From assembly GCF_900199455.1 (NCBI RefSeq), contig NZ_FZQR01000005.1, positions 124,001 to 188,000 on the forward strand: a DNA stretch of 64,000 nucleotides. The letters are read 5' to 3'. This document shows positions 1 to 9,055 of the stretch, in pieces; position 1 is the stretch's first letter, and the number at the start of each line of letters is the position of its first letter. Both the position numbers and the translations under genes were made by a program. The DNA is from Mesorhizobium carmichaelinearum. Its GTDB lineage: Bacteria; Pseudomonadota; Alphaproteobacteria; Rhizobiales; Rhizobiaceae. The notes beneath the pieces are model-generated. The model saw nothing but the letters and a program-made list of their open reading frames with translations, made no database searches and had not been told where the DNA came from.

Positions 1-1
1 C

Positions 2-1363
2 GCGACCTCGATCGACGTCAAGATCGGCGCCCGCAAGGACGGCACCATCACCGCGGCGGAAGCGACGCTGCGCTACAGCGCCGGCCCCTATGCCGGCTCC
101 TGGGCCGAGATCGGCGCGATGACGGCGTTTGCCTGCTACAAGCTCGATAACGTCAAGACGGTGGGCTACGAAGTGCTGGTCAACCGGCCCAAGACCGCGG
201 CCTATCGCGCGCCGTCGGCACCGATGGCGGCCTTCGCGGTGGAAAGCGCCGTCGACGAGCTCGCCAAGGAGCTCAGCATGGACCCGGTCGACTTCCGCAT
301 CAAGAACGCCGCCCAGGAAGGCACACGCTCGTCGTATGGCCCGGTCTATGGCCCGATCGGCATCGGGCCGACGCTGGAGGCGGTGAAGAACCATGCGCAC
401 ATGAAGGCGCCGCTGGCCAAGAACCAGGGCAGGGGCATGGCCTGCGGCTTCTGGTTCAACTTCGGCGGCCAGACCTGCGTGGACCTCAACATCGGCATGG
501 ACGGCTCGGTGTCGCTGGCCGTCGGCACGGTGGACGTCGGCGGTTCCCGCGCCTCGCTGTCGCTGGTGGCGGCGGAGGAGCTTGGCATCGATTATTCGCA
601 GCTCAAGGCGATCGTCGCCGACACCTCCTCGCTCGGCTACAACGACATGACCGACGGCAGCCGTGGCACCTTCTCCTCCTCCATGGCGACCATCTCGGCC
701 GCCCGCAACGCGATCAAGATCCTGCGCGAGCGCGCCGCGCAGATGTGGGACATTTCCGTAGACGACGTGGTCTGGGAACAGGGCCACGCGGTCGCCAAGG
801 GCGAGAAGCACGGCAATCTCGGCAAACTGTCGCTGAAGGAGATCGCCGCCGAATCCGGCAAGACCGGCGGGCCGATCGCCGGCCACAGCGAGCTCGTCGC
901 CGACGGCGCCGGCGTCTCCTTCGCCACCCATATATGCGACATCGAGGTCGACCCCGAGACCGGCTCGACCAGGGTGATCCGCTACACGGTGGTGCAGGAT
1001 GCCGGCAAGGCGGTGCACCCGACCTATGTCGAGGGCCAGTACCAGGGCGGTGCGGCGCAAGGCATCGGCTGGGCGCTCAACGAGGAGTATATTTACGGCA
1101 AGGACGGAAGGCTGCAGAACGCCGGCTTCCTCGACTACCGCATCCCGGTCTGCTCCGACCTGCCGATGATCGACACGCAGATCCTGGAAATCCCCAACCC
1201 CAACCACCCCTATGGCGTGCGCGGCGTCGGCGAGACCTCGATCGTGCCGCCGCTGGCGGCGATCGCCAACGCGGTGTCGAACGCCGCCGGCGTGCGCATG
1301 ACCCACATTCCGATGTCGCCGCCGCGCATCCTGGCGGCCATCGAGGCGGAACGGGGAGGCTGA
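2..1363 (+). CDS. Xanthine dehydrogenase-family molybdopterin-binding subunit (5' partial)
   Basis: This is the C-terminal part of the large, molybdenum-cofactor-binding subunit of a xanthine dehydrogenase/CO dehydrogenase-type hydroxylase. The frame is open to the left edge, so the true start lies outside the window. The segment GVRGVGETS near the end carries the glutamate that acts as base in this family, and QGIGWALNEEY and the DVGGSRASL stretch are typical of the cofactor-binding domain. The enzyme hydroxylates a heterocycle or aldehyde in the cytoplasm, normally with FAD and 2Fe-2S partner subunits. Those partners are not visible here and are presumably upstream. The substrate cannot be inferred from this fragment. 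A MoaD/ThiS-like gene follows on the same strand. Family assignment is firm; exact enzyme unknown. Confidence 0.9.
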   Translation, partial: ATSIDVKIGARKDGTITAAEATLRYSAGPYAGSWAEIGAMTAFACYKLDNVKTVGYEVLVNRPKTAAYRAPSAPMAAFAVESAVDELAKELSMDPVDFRIKNAAQEGTRSSYGPVYGPIGIGPTLEAVKNHAHMKAPLAKNQGRGMACGFWFNFGGQTCVDLNIGMDGSVSLAVGTVDVGGSRASLSLVAAEELGIDYSQLKAIVADTSSLGYNDMTDGSRGTFSSSMATISAARNAIKILRERAAQMWDISVDDVVWEQGHAVAKGEKHGNLGKLSLKEIAAESGKTGGPIAGHSELVADGAGVSFATHICDIEVDPETGSTRVIRYTVVQDAGKAVHPTYVEGQYQGGAAQGIGWALNEEYIYGKDGRLQNAGFLDYRIPVCSDLPMIDTQILEIPNPNHPYGVRGVGETSIVPPLAAIANAVSNAAGVRMTHIPMSPPRILAAIEAERGG

Positions 1364-1391
1364 CGGGGCGAAAGTTAGGGATAAGGTGTGT

Positions 1392-1580
1392 TGAGATTCA
1401 GGTCAGGCCGAGCCGAAAGTGGCGGGTTCCGAGAACCGGAGCGGAGCGTACTTGAAGTACGTGAGCACCGGCCTTCGCCGGCCGTAGCCTTGACTGCGCG
1501 GCGAGGTACGAGTGCTTCGGCCGGCGAAGGCCGGAAGCGCAGGAACCTGCCATTTGCAGGCCGGCCTCACCTGAATATCA
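1392..1580. repeat. 189-bp palindromic element (MITE/REP-like)
   Basis: Positions 1392-1430 and 1542-1580 are imperfect inverted repeats of 39 nt, identical at 31 positions when one arm is reverse-complemented. Inside them lies a second, perfect 17-nt inverted repeat (1468-1484 and 1518-1534, CCGGCCTTCGCCGGCCG). A near-palindrome CGTACTTGAAGTACG lies at 1448-1462. The nested symmetry and gene-free setting fit a non-autonomous mobile element or extragenic palindrome. The short open frames here only reflect GC-rich repeat sequence. Confidence 0.75.
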
Positions 1581-1596
1581 GCACACCGTAGCGCCG

Positions 1597-1842
1597 ATGG
1601 TCGAAGTCACCCTTTGGGGCGCGCTCGGCCAGCTCGCCGGTGGCAAGAGCAAGGTCGAGGTCGAGGCCAAGGACATCAGGGAGCTGTTCAGGAAACTGGC
1701 TGAACAGTATCCCGGCTTCGAGCCATGGATCGATCGCGGGATTGCGGTTGCGATCGACGGGGTGATTTATCGGGATACGTGGAGCAAGGAGCTGCCGCCG
1801 GGGGCGGAGATTTTTCTGCTGCCGCGGCTGGCTGGGGGGTAG
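1597..1842 (+). CDS. MoaD/ThiS-family sulfur carrier-like protein
   Basis: The 81-residue protein has the size of a ubiquitin-like MoaD/ThiS carrier and ends in Gly-Gly, the tail that is adenylated and thiocarboxylated in this family. The N-terminal strand (VEVTLWGALGQLAGG) and the late PPGAEIFLLPRLAGG segment match the beta-grasp pattern. Its position after a molybdenum hydroxylase gene suggests a role in molybdopterin sulfur delivery or a related thiolation. No convincing ribosome binding site precedes the ATG: the right arm of the palindromic element ends 16 nt upstream, so translation may be weak or the original leader lost. Family call good, exact role inferred. Confidence 0.75.
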   Translation: MVEVTLWGALGQLAGGKSKVEVEAKDIRELFRKLAEQYPGFEPWIDRGIAVAIDGVIYRDTWSKELPPGAEIFLLPRLAGG

Positions 1843-1940
1843 GTGTGGGCGCCGCCCTGCCATCGCTTGGCACCAGGGTCTCGAACGTCTTGGCAGGGCC
1901 GGCGCCCTATGCATCGAAGCTCATCGAAACGATGGAGGCG

Positions 1941-2756
1941 TCAGACTGGCAGCCCCAGCTGTTTTCTCAGGCTCTTGTCGAAGGCGGACGCGGGGACGAA
2001 ACGGCGTAGGAAACTGACCTGGCGCGCCATTTTCCCGGCCGCATAGCGTTTCTTCGGAGCGGGATCGGTCGCAGCGGCCAAAACAGTCTTCGCTACCACT
2101 TCAGGCGCATCGCCTTTTTCCATCGACTTCCGCACTGATGCAGTCATGCCGGCGCGCGCGGAGTCATAGATTTCGAGCGACTGATCGGGGGCGGCGAGAT
2201 TGTCCTCGAATGACGTACGGGTATAGGCGGGCTCCACCAACGAAACGCGAATGTCGAACGGGCGCAATTCGTGATCGAGCGATTCGGAATAACCCTCAAT
2301 GGCATGTTTGGTCGCCGAGTAAAGCGCGAAATAGGGGGCGGGGATAAACCCCTGTACCGAGCTCAAATTAACGATTCTGCCCTTCCCTTGGCGTCGCATT
2401 GCCGGCAACACCGCGTTGGTCACGCGAAGGACGCCGAAGACGTTGACGTCGAACAGCGCCTGGGCCTGGGCGGTCGAGGACTCCTCCGCGCCGCCAAACA
2501 GACCCATGCCGGCATTGTTGACAAGCAGGTCGATGCGTCCGGCTTTGGCCAAAACGTCATCGACCATTTTCGCAACGGACGCGTCGTCGGTCACGTCGCA
2601 GGTCAGCATGGTAACGCCGTCGGATTGTTTGGAGGCCGTGCGACGGCTGGTTCCGAATACGTGAAAGCCCGCGTTCCGTAGGGTGTTGGCGGTTGCGCGC
2701 CCGATGCCGGAGGACGCCCCTGTGACCAAGGCGACACCAGGATTGGTCTTGTTCAT
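1941..2756 (-). CDS. SDR-family NAD(P)-dependent oxidoreductase
   Basis: A 271-residue classical short-chain dehydrogenase/reductase. The cofactor-binding motif TGASSGIG is at residues 12-19, NNAG at 80-83, and the catalytic set is Ser132/133, Tyr146 and Lys150 (YSATK). I chose the ATG at 2754-2756 because AAGGAA lies 9 nt upstream; the in-frame extension to 2891 overlaps the fabF-like gene and has no family similarity. It is downstream of the fabF-like gene with 67 bp between them, so the two are probably co-transcribed. A ketoreductase or alcohol dehydrogenase activity on a lipid-type substrate is plausible from that context, but the substrate is not known. Confidence 0.9.
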   Translation of the reverse strand: MNKTNPGVALVTGASSGIGRATANTLRNAGFHVFGTSRRTASKQSDGVTMLTCDVTDDASVAKMVDDVLAKAGRIDLLVNNAGMGLFGGAEESSTAQAQALFDVNVFGVLRVTNAVLPAMRRQGKGRIVNLSSVQGFIPAPYFALYSATKHAIEGYSESLDHELRPFDIRVSLVEPAYTRTSFEDNLAAPDQSLEIYDSARAGMTASVRKSMEKGDAPEVVAKTVLAAATDPAPKKRYAAGKMARQVSFLRRFVPASAFDKSLRKQLGLPV

Positions 2757-2823
2757 GGAAATCATTTCCTTCTTTGCGTTGGATCGGAGTGGGAGAAAGA
2801 GTGAAAAGTCGGAGCAAAGGGCG

Positions 2824-4125
2824 TCAGTCCTGACTGCCTCTGGCACTCGCGTCGGGCTGGTGGTTCCAGCGCTTGAACAAGGCAGTGGCATTCACGCCGC
2901 CAAAGCCGAAGCCATTGGAGATGGCGTACTCCATCTCCATTGGCCGGGGCTCGTTTGCGACGAAGTCGATGCCATCGGCGGCCGGATCGGGAGCGCTCAG
3001 GTTGAGTGTCGGTGGTGCCACCTGGTCCCGGATCGCCAGGATCGAGAAAATGGCACCAAGCCCGCCGGCCGCGCCAAGCAGGTGCCCGGTCGCGGATTTC
3101 GTTGCGCTGACCGCTATCGCGAAATCGCGCCCGAATACGCTCTTGATCGCTTCGATTTCACCCAGGTCACCGACTGGCGTGGACGTCGCATGCGCATTGA
3201 GATGACGAACCTCGCGCGCCGAAATCCCTGCTTGCGCGATTGCGATCTCCATGGCCCGGCGCGCACCGCCGCCGTCCTCGGGACCAGAGGTGACGTGGTG
3301 GGCATCCGCCGTCGTGCCGTAGCCGACGAGTTCGGCGAGCGGTTTTGCGCCGCGCGCCAGCGCATGGCTCAACGCCTCGATGACCAGCACGCCGGCTCCT
3401 TCGCCCATGACGAAGCCGTCCCGCGATATGTCGAAGGGACGCGAGGCTTGAGCCGGCGCCCAATTGAAGCCGGTTGAAAGAGAGCGTGCGGCAGCAAACC
3501 CACCGAGACTGACTATGTTCATGCATGCTTCCGTGCCCCCGCACACGGCAATATCAGCCTCGTCCGCGCGGATGAGACGGGCGGCGTCGCCGATCGCCTG
3601 GATGCCGGCCGCACACGCCGTCACCGGTGCGCCCAATGGACCTTTGAAGCCATGACGGATTGAGATCTGGCCGGCTGCGAGGTTCACCAGGAAGGACGGC
3701 ACCGTAAAGGGCGACAGGCGGCGGGCGCCACGCAGGTCGACCGTGCGCACCGCCTCGGTGATGGCGGGGAAGCCGCCAACCCCCGAAGCGATGATCGTTG
3801 CCGTGCGCAGGCGATCCGTTTCCAAGGCAGGCTTCCATTTCGCCTGCGCAAGCGCCTCTTCCGCCGCCGCCAGCGCAAAGAGAATGAACCGATCTACCTT
3901 GCGCTGATCCTTCGCGGACAGGACGCCATCAGGATCGAAGCCAGCGTCGGGGTCTTCCTTCAAGGAGGGAACCACGCCGCCAATCTTCGCCGGCAGGTCT
4001 CCCACCACATCGTCCGGAAGCCTACGGACGCCCGAACGACCGGCCAGCAGGCGCGACCATGAGGCTTCGACATTGGCAGCTAGGGGCGTGACCGCTCCCA
4101 TGCCTGTAACAACAATCCGTCGCAT
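2824..4125 (-). CDS. Beta-ketoacyl-ACP synthase II-like (FabF family)
   Basis: A 433-residue condensing enzyme of the KAS II type, which elongates acyl-ACP with malonyl-ACP by decarboxylative condensation. The catalytic triad is visible: Cys171 in VTACAAGIQ, His312 in LNAHATSTPVGD, and His348 in KSATGHLLGAAGG. Length is normal for FabF. GGAG lies 7 nt before the ATG. It lies between a TetR gene (46 bp upstream) and an SDR gene on the same strand rather than in the housekeeping fab cluster, with no acyl carrier protein gene next to it. It is therefore more likely a secondary ketosynthase for a specialised acyl chain than the primary FabF. That last point is inference. Confidence 0.92.
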   Translation of the reverse strand: MRRIVVTGMGAVTPLAANVEASWSRLLAGRSGVRRLPDDVVGDLPAKIGGVVPSLKEDPDAGFDPDGVLSAKDQRKVDRFILFALAAAEEALAQAKWKPALETDRLRTATIIASGVGGFPAITEAVRTVDLRGARRLSPFTVPSFLVNLAAGQISIRHGFKGPLGAPVTACAAGIQAIGDAARLIRADEADIAVCGGTEACMNIVSLGGFAAARSLSTGFNWAPAQASRPFDISRDGFVMGEGAGVLVIEALSHALARGAKPLAELVGYGTTADAHHVTSGPEDGGGARRAMEIAIAQAGISAREVRHLNAHATSTPVGDLGEIEAIKSVFGRDFAIAVSATKSATGHLLGAAGGLGAIFSILAIRDQVAPPTLNLSAPDPAADGIDFVANEPRPMEMEYAISNGFGFGGVNATALFKRWNHQPDASARGSQD

Positions 4126-4171
4126 CTATTCTCCTATCACTTGGGTGCGCCGACAGCGCTGCCCACGCCGT

Positions 4172-4750
4172 TCAAGCGGCGACTGCTGCGCGAACCTGAT
4201 CGGTCGCCGCATCCAGAAAAGCCTGCGCAAGATCGGGATCGTTGACGACGCGCGAGAGGAGGACCGCGCCGACCATTGTCGAGAGAATGGCCTTGGCCTT
4301 GCCGCCGGCCTCATCATTGTCGGCCCCGCCAACCCAACTGCCGAGCATTTCAAGGTATTCCCTGATCCCGGCCTCGAATGACGCCTTCACCTCGGCGCCC
4401 TGTCTGGCAGCATCCGAGCCGAGCGCAACGACCGGGCAGCCGTCCATCCTTTCTCCGCGATGGCCCATGCTGAGATAGAATGAGGTCACTGCGTCGACCG
4501 GATTCTCAGGGTTTGCCGCTGTTGCGGCCGACCATCGCTGGGTGGCGCTCTCCATCGCCCGCCTGGACGCCTGTGCTGCCAAGTCCTCCTTTGACGCGAA
4601 TTGCTTGTAAAAGGCGCCCTGGGTCAGTCCTGCACCCTTCATCAGATCCTTGAGGCCGATGCCGTCAAAGCCGCGCTCGCGAAAAAGGCGGCTTGCCACA
4701 TTGATGACGGTCTCGCGGTTTTCCGCGGCTTGAATTCGGCTCACGCGCAT
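4172..4750 (-). CDS. TetR/AcrR-family transcriptional regulator
   Basis: A 192-residue one-component repressor. The N-terminal helix-turn-helix (residues about 10-55: VINVASRLFRERGFDGIG, LMKGAGLTQGAFYKQF) is typical, followed by an all-helical ligand domain. GGAG precedes two adjacent ATG codons; I took the second (4748-4750), and the first would add one Met. The gene is the head of a probable TetR-fabF-SDR operon and is divergent from the RND efflux genes. A perfect 11-nt inverted repeat lies in the shared intergenic region. It likely represses itself and the pump until a small hydrophobic ligand binds; the ligand is not known. Confidence 0.92.
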   Translation of the reverse strand: MRVSRIQAAENRETVINVASRLFRERGFDGIGLKDLMKGAGLTQGAFYKQFASKEDLAAQASRRAMESATQRWSAATAANPENPVDAVTSFYLSMGHRGERMDGCPVVALGSDAARQGAEVKASFEAGIREYLEMLGSWVGGADNDEAGGKAKAILSTMVGAVLLSRVVNDPDLAQAFLDAATDQVRAAVAA

Positions 4751-4767
4751 CATCGGTCTCCTTTTTT

Positions 4768-4812
4768 GATTGCGTTCGTAATCTATAATCGATATAGAAG
4801 TCGAACGCAATC
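4768..4812. promoter_or_regulatory. Candidate TetR operator in divergent promoter region
   Basis: GATTGCGTTCG at 4768-4778 is repeated in perfect inverted form (CGAACGCAATC) at 4802-4812, with 23 nt between the arms and an ATCGAT palindrome at the centre (4788-4793). It lies between the divergent starts of the TetR gene and the RND adaptor gene, where an operator controlling both promoters would be expected. The symmetry is directly seen; binding by the neighbouring TetR protein is inferred. Confidence 0.65.
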
Positions 4813-4835
4813 TAATTTGAGATGAGGCGACGAGC

Positions 4836-5945
4836 GTGAAAAAGAGAACCGTTATCGTATTGGGATCGACCCTGACGGCGATGTCATGGGCGGCGGCATT
4901 CGCCACGTTTGCCACTCCCGCGCAGGAAGCCCCCTTGGTGACCGACCCAAGGCAGGAAGCGCCTTTCGTCAGACTTGTGTCAGCAGCGCCAGTGACCGGA
5001 TCAGATCGCGGCTTCACCGGCGTCATCGCGGCGAGGGTGCAGAGCAATCTCGGCTTTCGGGTTCCCGGCAAGATCGTGGAACGGTTGGTAGACGTCGGTC
5101 AGGAGGTCAAAGCCGGTCAGCCGCTGATGCGAATTGACGATACCGATCTGCGCCTCGCGCTTTCGGCGAAACGCAATGCCGTTGCTGCTGCGCGTGCAAC
5201 AGTCGTTCAGACACAGCCGGATGAACGGCGGTACGCCAGTTTGCTCGCCAGTGGGTGGGTTCCAAGGCAGCGCTACGAGCAGGCGAAGGCTGCGATGGAT
5301 ACCGCCCAAGCGCAACTTGCCGCCGCCGAAGCCGACGCACGGGTCGCCGAGAACGAGGTGGCCTATGCAGTCCTGTTGGCGGACGCGGATGGAACAGTGG
5401 TTGAAACGCTTGGCGAGCCGGGGCAGGTTGTCGCTGCCGGCCAGCCCGTGATCCGGACCGCCAAGGCCGGCCCGCGCGAAGCGGTTGTCGCGCTTCCCGA
5501 AACGATCCGGCCGGCGATAGGCTCGGTAGCCGAGGCCAGCGTGTATGGTGGCGATGAGCGTCGTTATTCGGCGCATCTACGGCAGCTGTCGGACTCCGCC
5601 GATGCCCAGACCCGCACGTATGAGGCGCGCTATGTGCTCGACGGCGAGGCTGCCGCGGCACCGCTTGGCGCGACGGTAACCATTCGGCTCGCAAGCCAGG
5701 TGAAACAGCTAGAGGTTCAGGTGCCACTGGGAGCCGTGCTTGATGACGGCCGGAAGACCGGCGTTTGGGTGTTGGACAGCGCTACCTCAACCGTACACTT
5801 TCAGCCCGTCCAGCTTGTTCGTGTTACCAGCGAAACCGCCGTGATCTCCGGATTGAACTCCAACGTTCCTATCGTGTCGCTCGGTGCCCACCTCCTGCAG
5901 GAAGGCGCTCGCGTCCGGACTGAGTCCGAAAGTGGGAGCAACTGA
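4836..5945 (+). CDS. RND efflux periplasmic adaptor subunit (HlyD/MFP family)
   Basis: A 369-residue membrane fusion protein linking an inner-membrane RND pump to an outer-membrane channel. Residues 1-30 form a signal/anchor segment ending near an Ala-rich site. The biotinyl-lipoyl-like half (NLGFRVPGKIVERLVDVGQEVKAGQPLMRID) is followed by a helical hairpin (about residues 115-175), the second lipoyl half and beta-barrel domains. The start is GTG with GAGG about 9 nt upstream. It overlaps the pump gene by one base, indicating translational coupling. No outer-membrane factor gene lies adjacent, so an unlinked TolC-like channel is probably used. Confidence 0.92.
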   Translation: MKKRTVIVLGSTLTAMSWAAAFATFATPAQEAPLVTDPRQEAPFVRLVSAAPVTGSDRGFTGVIAARVQSNLGFRVPGKIVERLVDVGQEVKAGQPLMRIDDTDLRLALSAKRNAVAAARATVVQTQPDERRYASLLASGWVPRQRYEQAKAAMDTAQAQLAAAEADARVAENEVAYAVLLADADGTVVETLGEPGQVVAAGQPVIRTAKAGPREAVVALPETIRPAIGSVAEASVYGGDERRYSAHLRQLSDSADAQTRTYEARYVLDGEAAAAPLGATVTIRLASQVKQLEVQVPLGAVLDDGRKTGVWVLDSATSTVHFQPVQLVRVTSETAVISGLNSNVPIVSLGAHLLQEGARVRTESESGSN

Positions 5946-8900
5946 TGAGCTTCAATCTTTCCGCGATCGCTGTTCGCGAACGCGCCGTCACCCTGTTCTT
6001 CATCCTTCTGCTGGTGGCTGCCGGCGCCTACGCCTTCCTGATGCTCGGCCGGGCGGAGGACCCTAGCTTCACCATCAAGACCATGACGGTCACGACGGCG
6101 TGGCCGGGCGCGACGGCGCGCGAGATGCAGGACCTGGTCGCCGAACCGTTGGAGAAGCGCCTTCAGGAGCTGACTTGGTACGACCGGGTGGAGACGACCA
6201 CACGGCCAGGTTATGCGTATATGACGATCACGCTCAAGGACAGCACACCGTCATCAGCCGTGCAGGAGGAGTTCTACCAGGCTCGCAAGAAGCTCGGGGA
6301 TGAAGCCCGCAACCTGCCGCCCGGCGTCTTCGGCCCCTTCGTGAACGATGAATATTCGGATGTGAGCTTCGCCCTTTATGCGCTGAAGGCCAAAGGCATG
6401 CCGATGCGGGAACTGGCGAGGCAGGCGGAGGTGATCCGCCAGGACCTCTTGCACGTGCCCGGCGTCAAGAAGATCAACATCCTTGGTGAACGTCCCGAAC
6501 AGATATTTGTCGAGTTTTCCTACGCCAAGCTGGCAACCCTCGGCGTGTCGGCACAGGACATCGTCGCTGCCTTGCAGCGGCAGAACACCGTCACGCCCGC
6601 AGGCTCGATCGACACCCTGGGGCCGCGCCTCTTCATTCGGGTCGACGGCGCCTATGATAGCGTTCAGGCGATCGCCGACACGCCGATTGTCGCTGGGGGG
6701 CGGACGCTGAAGCTCTCCGACATCGCAGAGGTCAGCCGCGGCTATGAGGACCCTCCCACATACCTCATCCGGCGCCAGGGCGAGCCCACCATCATGCTTG
6801 CGGCGGTTATGCAGGAGGGCTGGGATGGTCGCGCGCTCGGCAAGGCCCTGGAGGACAAGACTGCCACGATCGCACAGACCCTGCCGCTTGGCATGACGTT
6901 GGACAAGGTGTCCGACCAGGCCGTGAACATCACCTCGGCGGTCGACGAATTCATGTTGAAGTTCGCAATGGCGCTCGGCGTCGTGCTGCTGATCAGCCTG
7001 CTCAGCATGGGCTGGCGCGTCGGCATCGTCGTAGCGGCTGCCGTCCCTCTGACGCTCGCCGTCGTGTTCCTCATCATGCTGGAAACAGGCCGGTTCTTCG
7101 ATCGCATCACGCTCGGCGCCCTCATCCTGGCGCTTGGTCTTCTCGTGGACGACGCCATCATCGCCATCGAGGTGATGGTGGTGAAGATGGAAGAGGGCAT
7201 GGACCGCATCAAGGCGGCGGCCTATGCATGGAGCCACACTGCGGCGCCGATGCTATCGGGAACCCTGGTGACGATTGCCGGATTCGTGCCGGTGGGTTTT
7301 GCGCGCTCGACGGCCGGCGAATACGCCGGCAACATCTTCTGGGTCGTGGGGTTCGCCCTCATCGTCTCATGGATCGTAGCGGTGGTCTTTACGCCCTATC
7401 TCGGCGTCAAGATGCTGCCCGCGATCAAACCGGTCGAAGGCGGTCACCACGCTATTTACGACACGCGTAACTATCGACGTTTGCGGCGGGCCATCACGTT
7501 TGCCGTGCGCCATAAGTTCGTGACCTGCGGTATCGTTGGCATCGCCTTCGCGCTTTCCGTCGTCGGTATGGCCGGCGTCAAACAGCAGTTCTTCCCGACA
7601 TCCGACCGTCCCGAAGTGTTGGTGGAGGTTCGCCTGCCGGAAGGTGGTAGCATCGAGACAACGACCGCAGCGGTCGAGAAGCTCGAAAATTGGCTGGACA
7701 GACAGCCCGAGGCCAAGATCGTCACGAGCTATGTCGGTCAGGGCGCTCCGCGCTTCTTCTTCGCGATGGCCCCGGAACTGCCCGATCCCGCTTTCGCCAA
7801 GATCGTCGTGCTGACCCCGGACGCCGAGGCGCGTGAGGCGTTGAAGAACCGGCTCCGGGAGGCGGTGGCGCAGGGGCTTGCACCCGAGGCGTATGTCCGC
7901 GTTACGCAGCTTGTGTTCGGCCCCTACACGCCGTTCCCGGTCGAGTTCCGGGTCATGGGACCCGATTCCACTCAACTCTACAGCATTTCCGAAAAGGCCC
8001 TCGACATCATGCGGGGCGTCGCGGACGTGCGGCAGGCCAACCGCGACTGGGGCAATCGCACGCCCGTACTTCGGTTCGTCCCGGATCAAGATAGACTGAA
8101 CCTCATTGGCCTCTCGCCGGCGGAGGTGGCACAGCAACTGCAATTCCTTCTCACTGGCATCCCCGTTACGCAGGTTCGCGAGGACATCCGCAATGTCCCC
8201 ATCGTGGCACGCAGCGCCGGTGGCGAGCGGCTGGATCCGGCGCGTCTGGCGGACTTCTCACTCGTGAGCCGAGACGGCCGATCGATTCCGCTCGACCAGA
8301 TAGGGCATTCGGAAATCCGTCAGGAAGAGCCAATCCTGAAGCGCCGCGACCGGACGCCCGTTGTCACGATCCGCGCAGACATCAATGAGGCGACCCAGCC
8401 TCCGGAGGTCTCCAAGCAGATCATGAAGGCCCTTCAGCCGCTGATTGCGTCCCTTCCGGTCGGCTATCGCATCGAAATGGGCGGATCGATCGAAGAGGCT
8501 GAAAAGGCCAACACCGCGCTGGGCAAGGTCTTCCCGGCTATGATAGCCGCCATGTTGATCGTCATCATGCTGCAGGTGCGATCCTTCTCAACGATGTTCA
8601 TGGTCATGCTGACGGCACCGCTTGGCCTTGTCGGTGTCGTGCCGATGCTGCTTACCTTCCACCAGCCCTTCGGGTTCAACGCCATTCTGGGCATGATAGG
8701 ACTGGCCGGCATCCTGATGCGCAACACGCTGATCTTGACCGAACAGATCAAGGAGAATCGTGCTGCCGGCATTGACGATTATCGCGCCGTCATCGAGGCG
8801 ACGGTGCAACGCACGCGGCCCGTCATTTTGACCGCACTTGCCGCCGTGCTCGCTTTCATCCCTCTCACGCACTCCGTCTTCTGGGGATCAATGGCCTATA

Positions 8901-9055
8901 CGCTGATCGGCGGCACGGCGGCCGGCACGGTGTTGATCCTGCTCTTCCTTCCCGCGCTTTACACTGCGTGGTTCCGGATCAAGCCGACTGCGGATGAGGT
9001 CCAGGAGGTTGCTACGGAGGAACCGGAACCGCGACTAGCATTGGCTGCCGAGTAG
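5945..9055 (+). CDS. RND-family efflux transporter permease (AcrB/HAE1-like)
   Basis: A 1036-residue proton-driven inner-membrane pump of the expected length for the family. A first transmembrane helix (residues about 11-33) precedes a large periplasmic loop. A cluster of helices at about 335-470 contains GLLVDDAIIAIE, the conserved TM4 segment with the Asp pair of the proton relay. A second periplasmic loop and a second helix cluster follow at about 855-1010. It forms an operon with the adaptor gene. The divergent TetR gene suggests induced expression. Substrates are not deducible; the linked fabF-like and SDR genes hint at a lipid-like molecule, which is speculation. Confidence 0.95.
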   Translation: MSFNLSAIAVRERAVTLFFILLLVAAGAYAFLMLGRAEDPSFTIKTMTVTTAWPGATAREMQDLVAEPLEKRLQELTWYDRVETTTRPGYAYMTITLKDSTPSSAVQEEFYQARKKLGDEARNLPPGVFGPFVNDEYSDVSFALYALKAKGMPMRELARQAEVIRQDLLHVPGVKKINILGERPEQIFVEFSYAKLATLGVSAQDIVAALQRQNTVTPAGSIDTLGPRLFIRVDGAYDSVQAIADTPIVAGGRTLKLSDIAEVSRGYEDPPTYLIRRQGEPTIMLAAVMQEGWDGRALGKALEDKTATIAQTLPLGMTLDKVSDQAVNITSAVDEFMLKFAMALGVVLLISLLSMGWRVGIVVAAAVPLTLAVVFLIMLETGRFFDRITLGALILALGLLVDDAIIAIEVMVVKMEEGMDRIKAAAYAWSHTAAPMLSGTLVTIAGFVPVGFARSTAGEYAGNIFWVVGFALIVSWIVAVVFTPYLGVKMLPAIKPVEGGHHAIYDTRNYRRLRRAITFAVRHKFVTCGIVGIAFALSVVGMAGVKQQFFPTSDRPEVLVEVRLPEGGSIETTTAAVEKLENWLDRQPEAKIVTSYVGQGAPRFFFAMAPELPDPAFAKIVVLTPDAEAREALKNRLREAVAQGLAPEAYVRVTQLVFGPYTPFPVEFRVMGPDSTQLYSISEKALDIMRGVADVRQANRDWGNRTPVLRFVPDQDRLNLIGLSPAEVAQQLQFLLTGIPVTQVREDIRNVPIVARSAGGERLDPARLADFSLVSRDGRSIPLDQIGHSEIRQEEPILKRRDRTPVVTIRADINEATQPPEVSKQIMKALQPLIASLPVGYRIEMGGSIEEAEKANTALGKVFPAMIAAMLIVIMLQVRSFSTMFMVMLTAPLGLVGVVPMLLTFHQPFGFNAILGMIGLAGILMRNTLILTEQIKENRAAGIDDYRAVIEATVQRTRPVILTALAAVLAFIPLTHSVFWGSMAYTLIGGTAAGTVLILLFLPALYTAWFRIKPTADEVQEVATEEPEPRLALAAE

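Noticed and set aside
1388..1591. 67-codon frame between the molybdenum hydroxylase and moaD-like genes
   Set aside because: It lies wholly in the palindromic element and only reflects repeat sequence.
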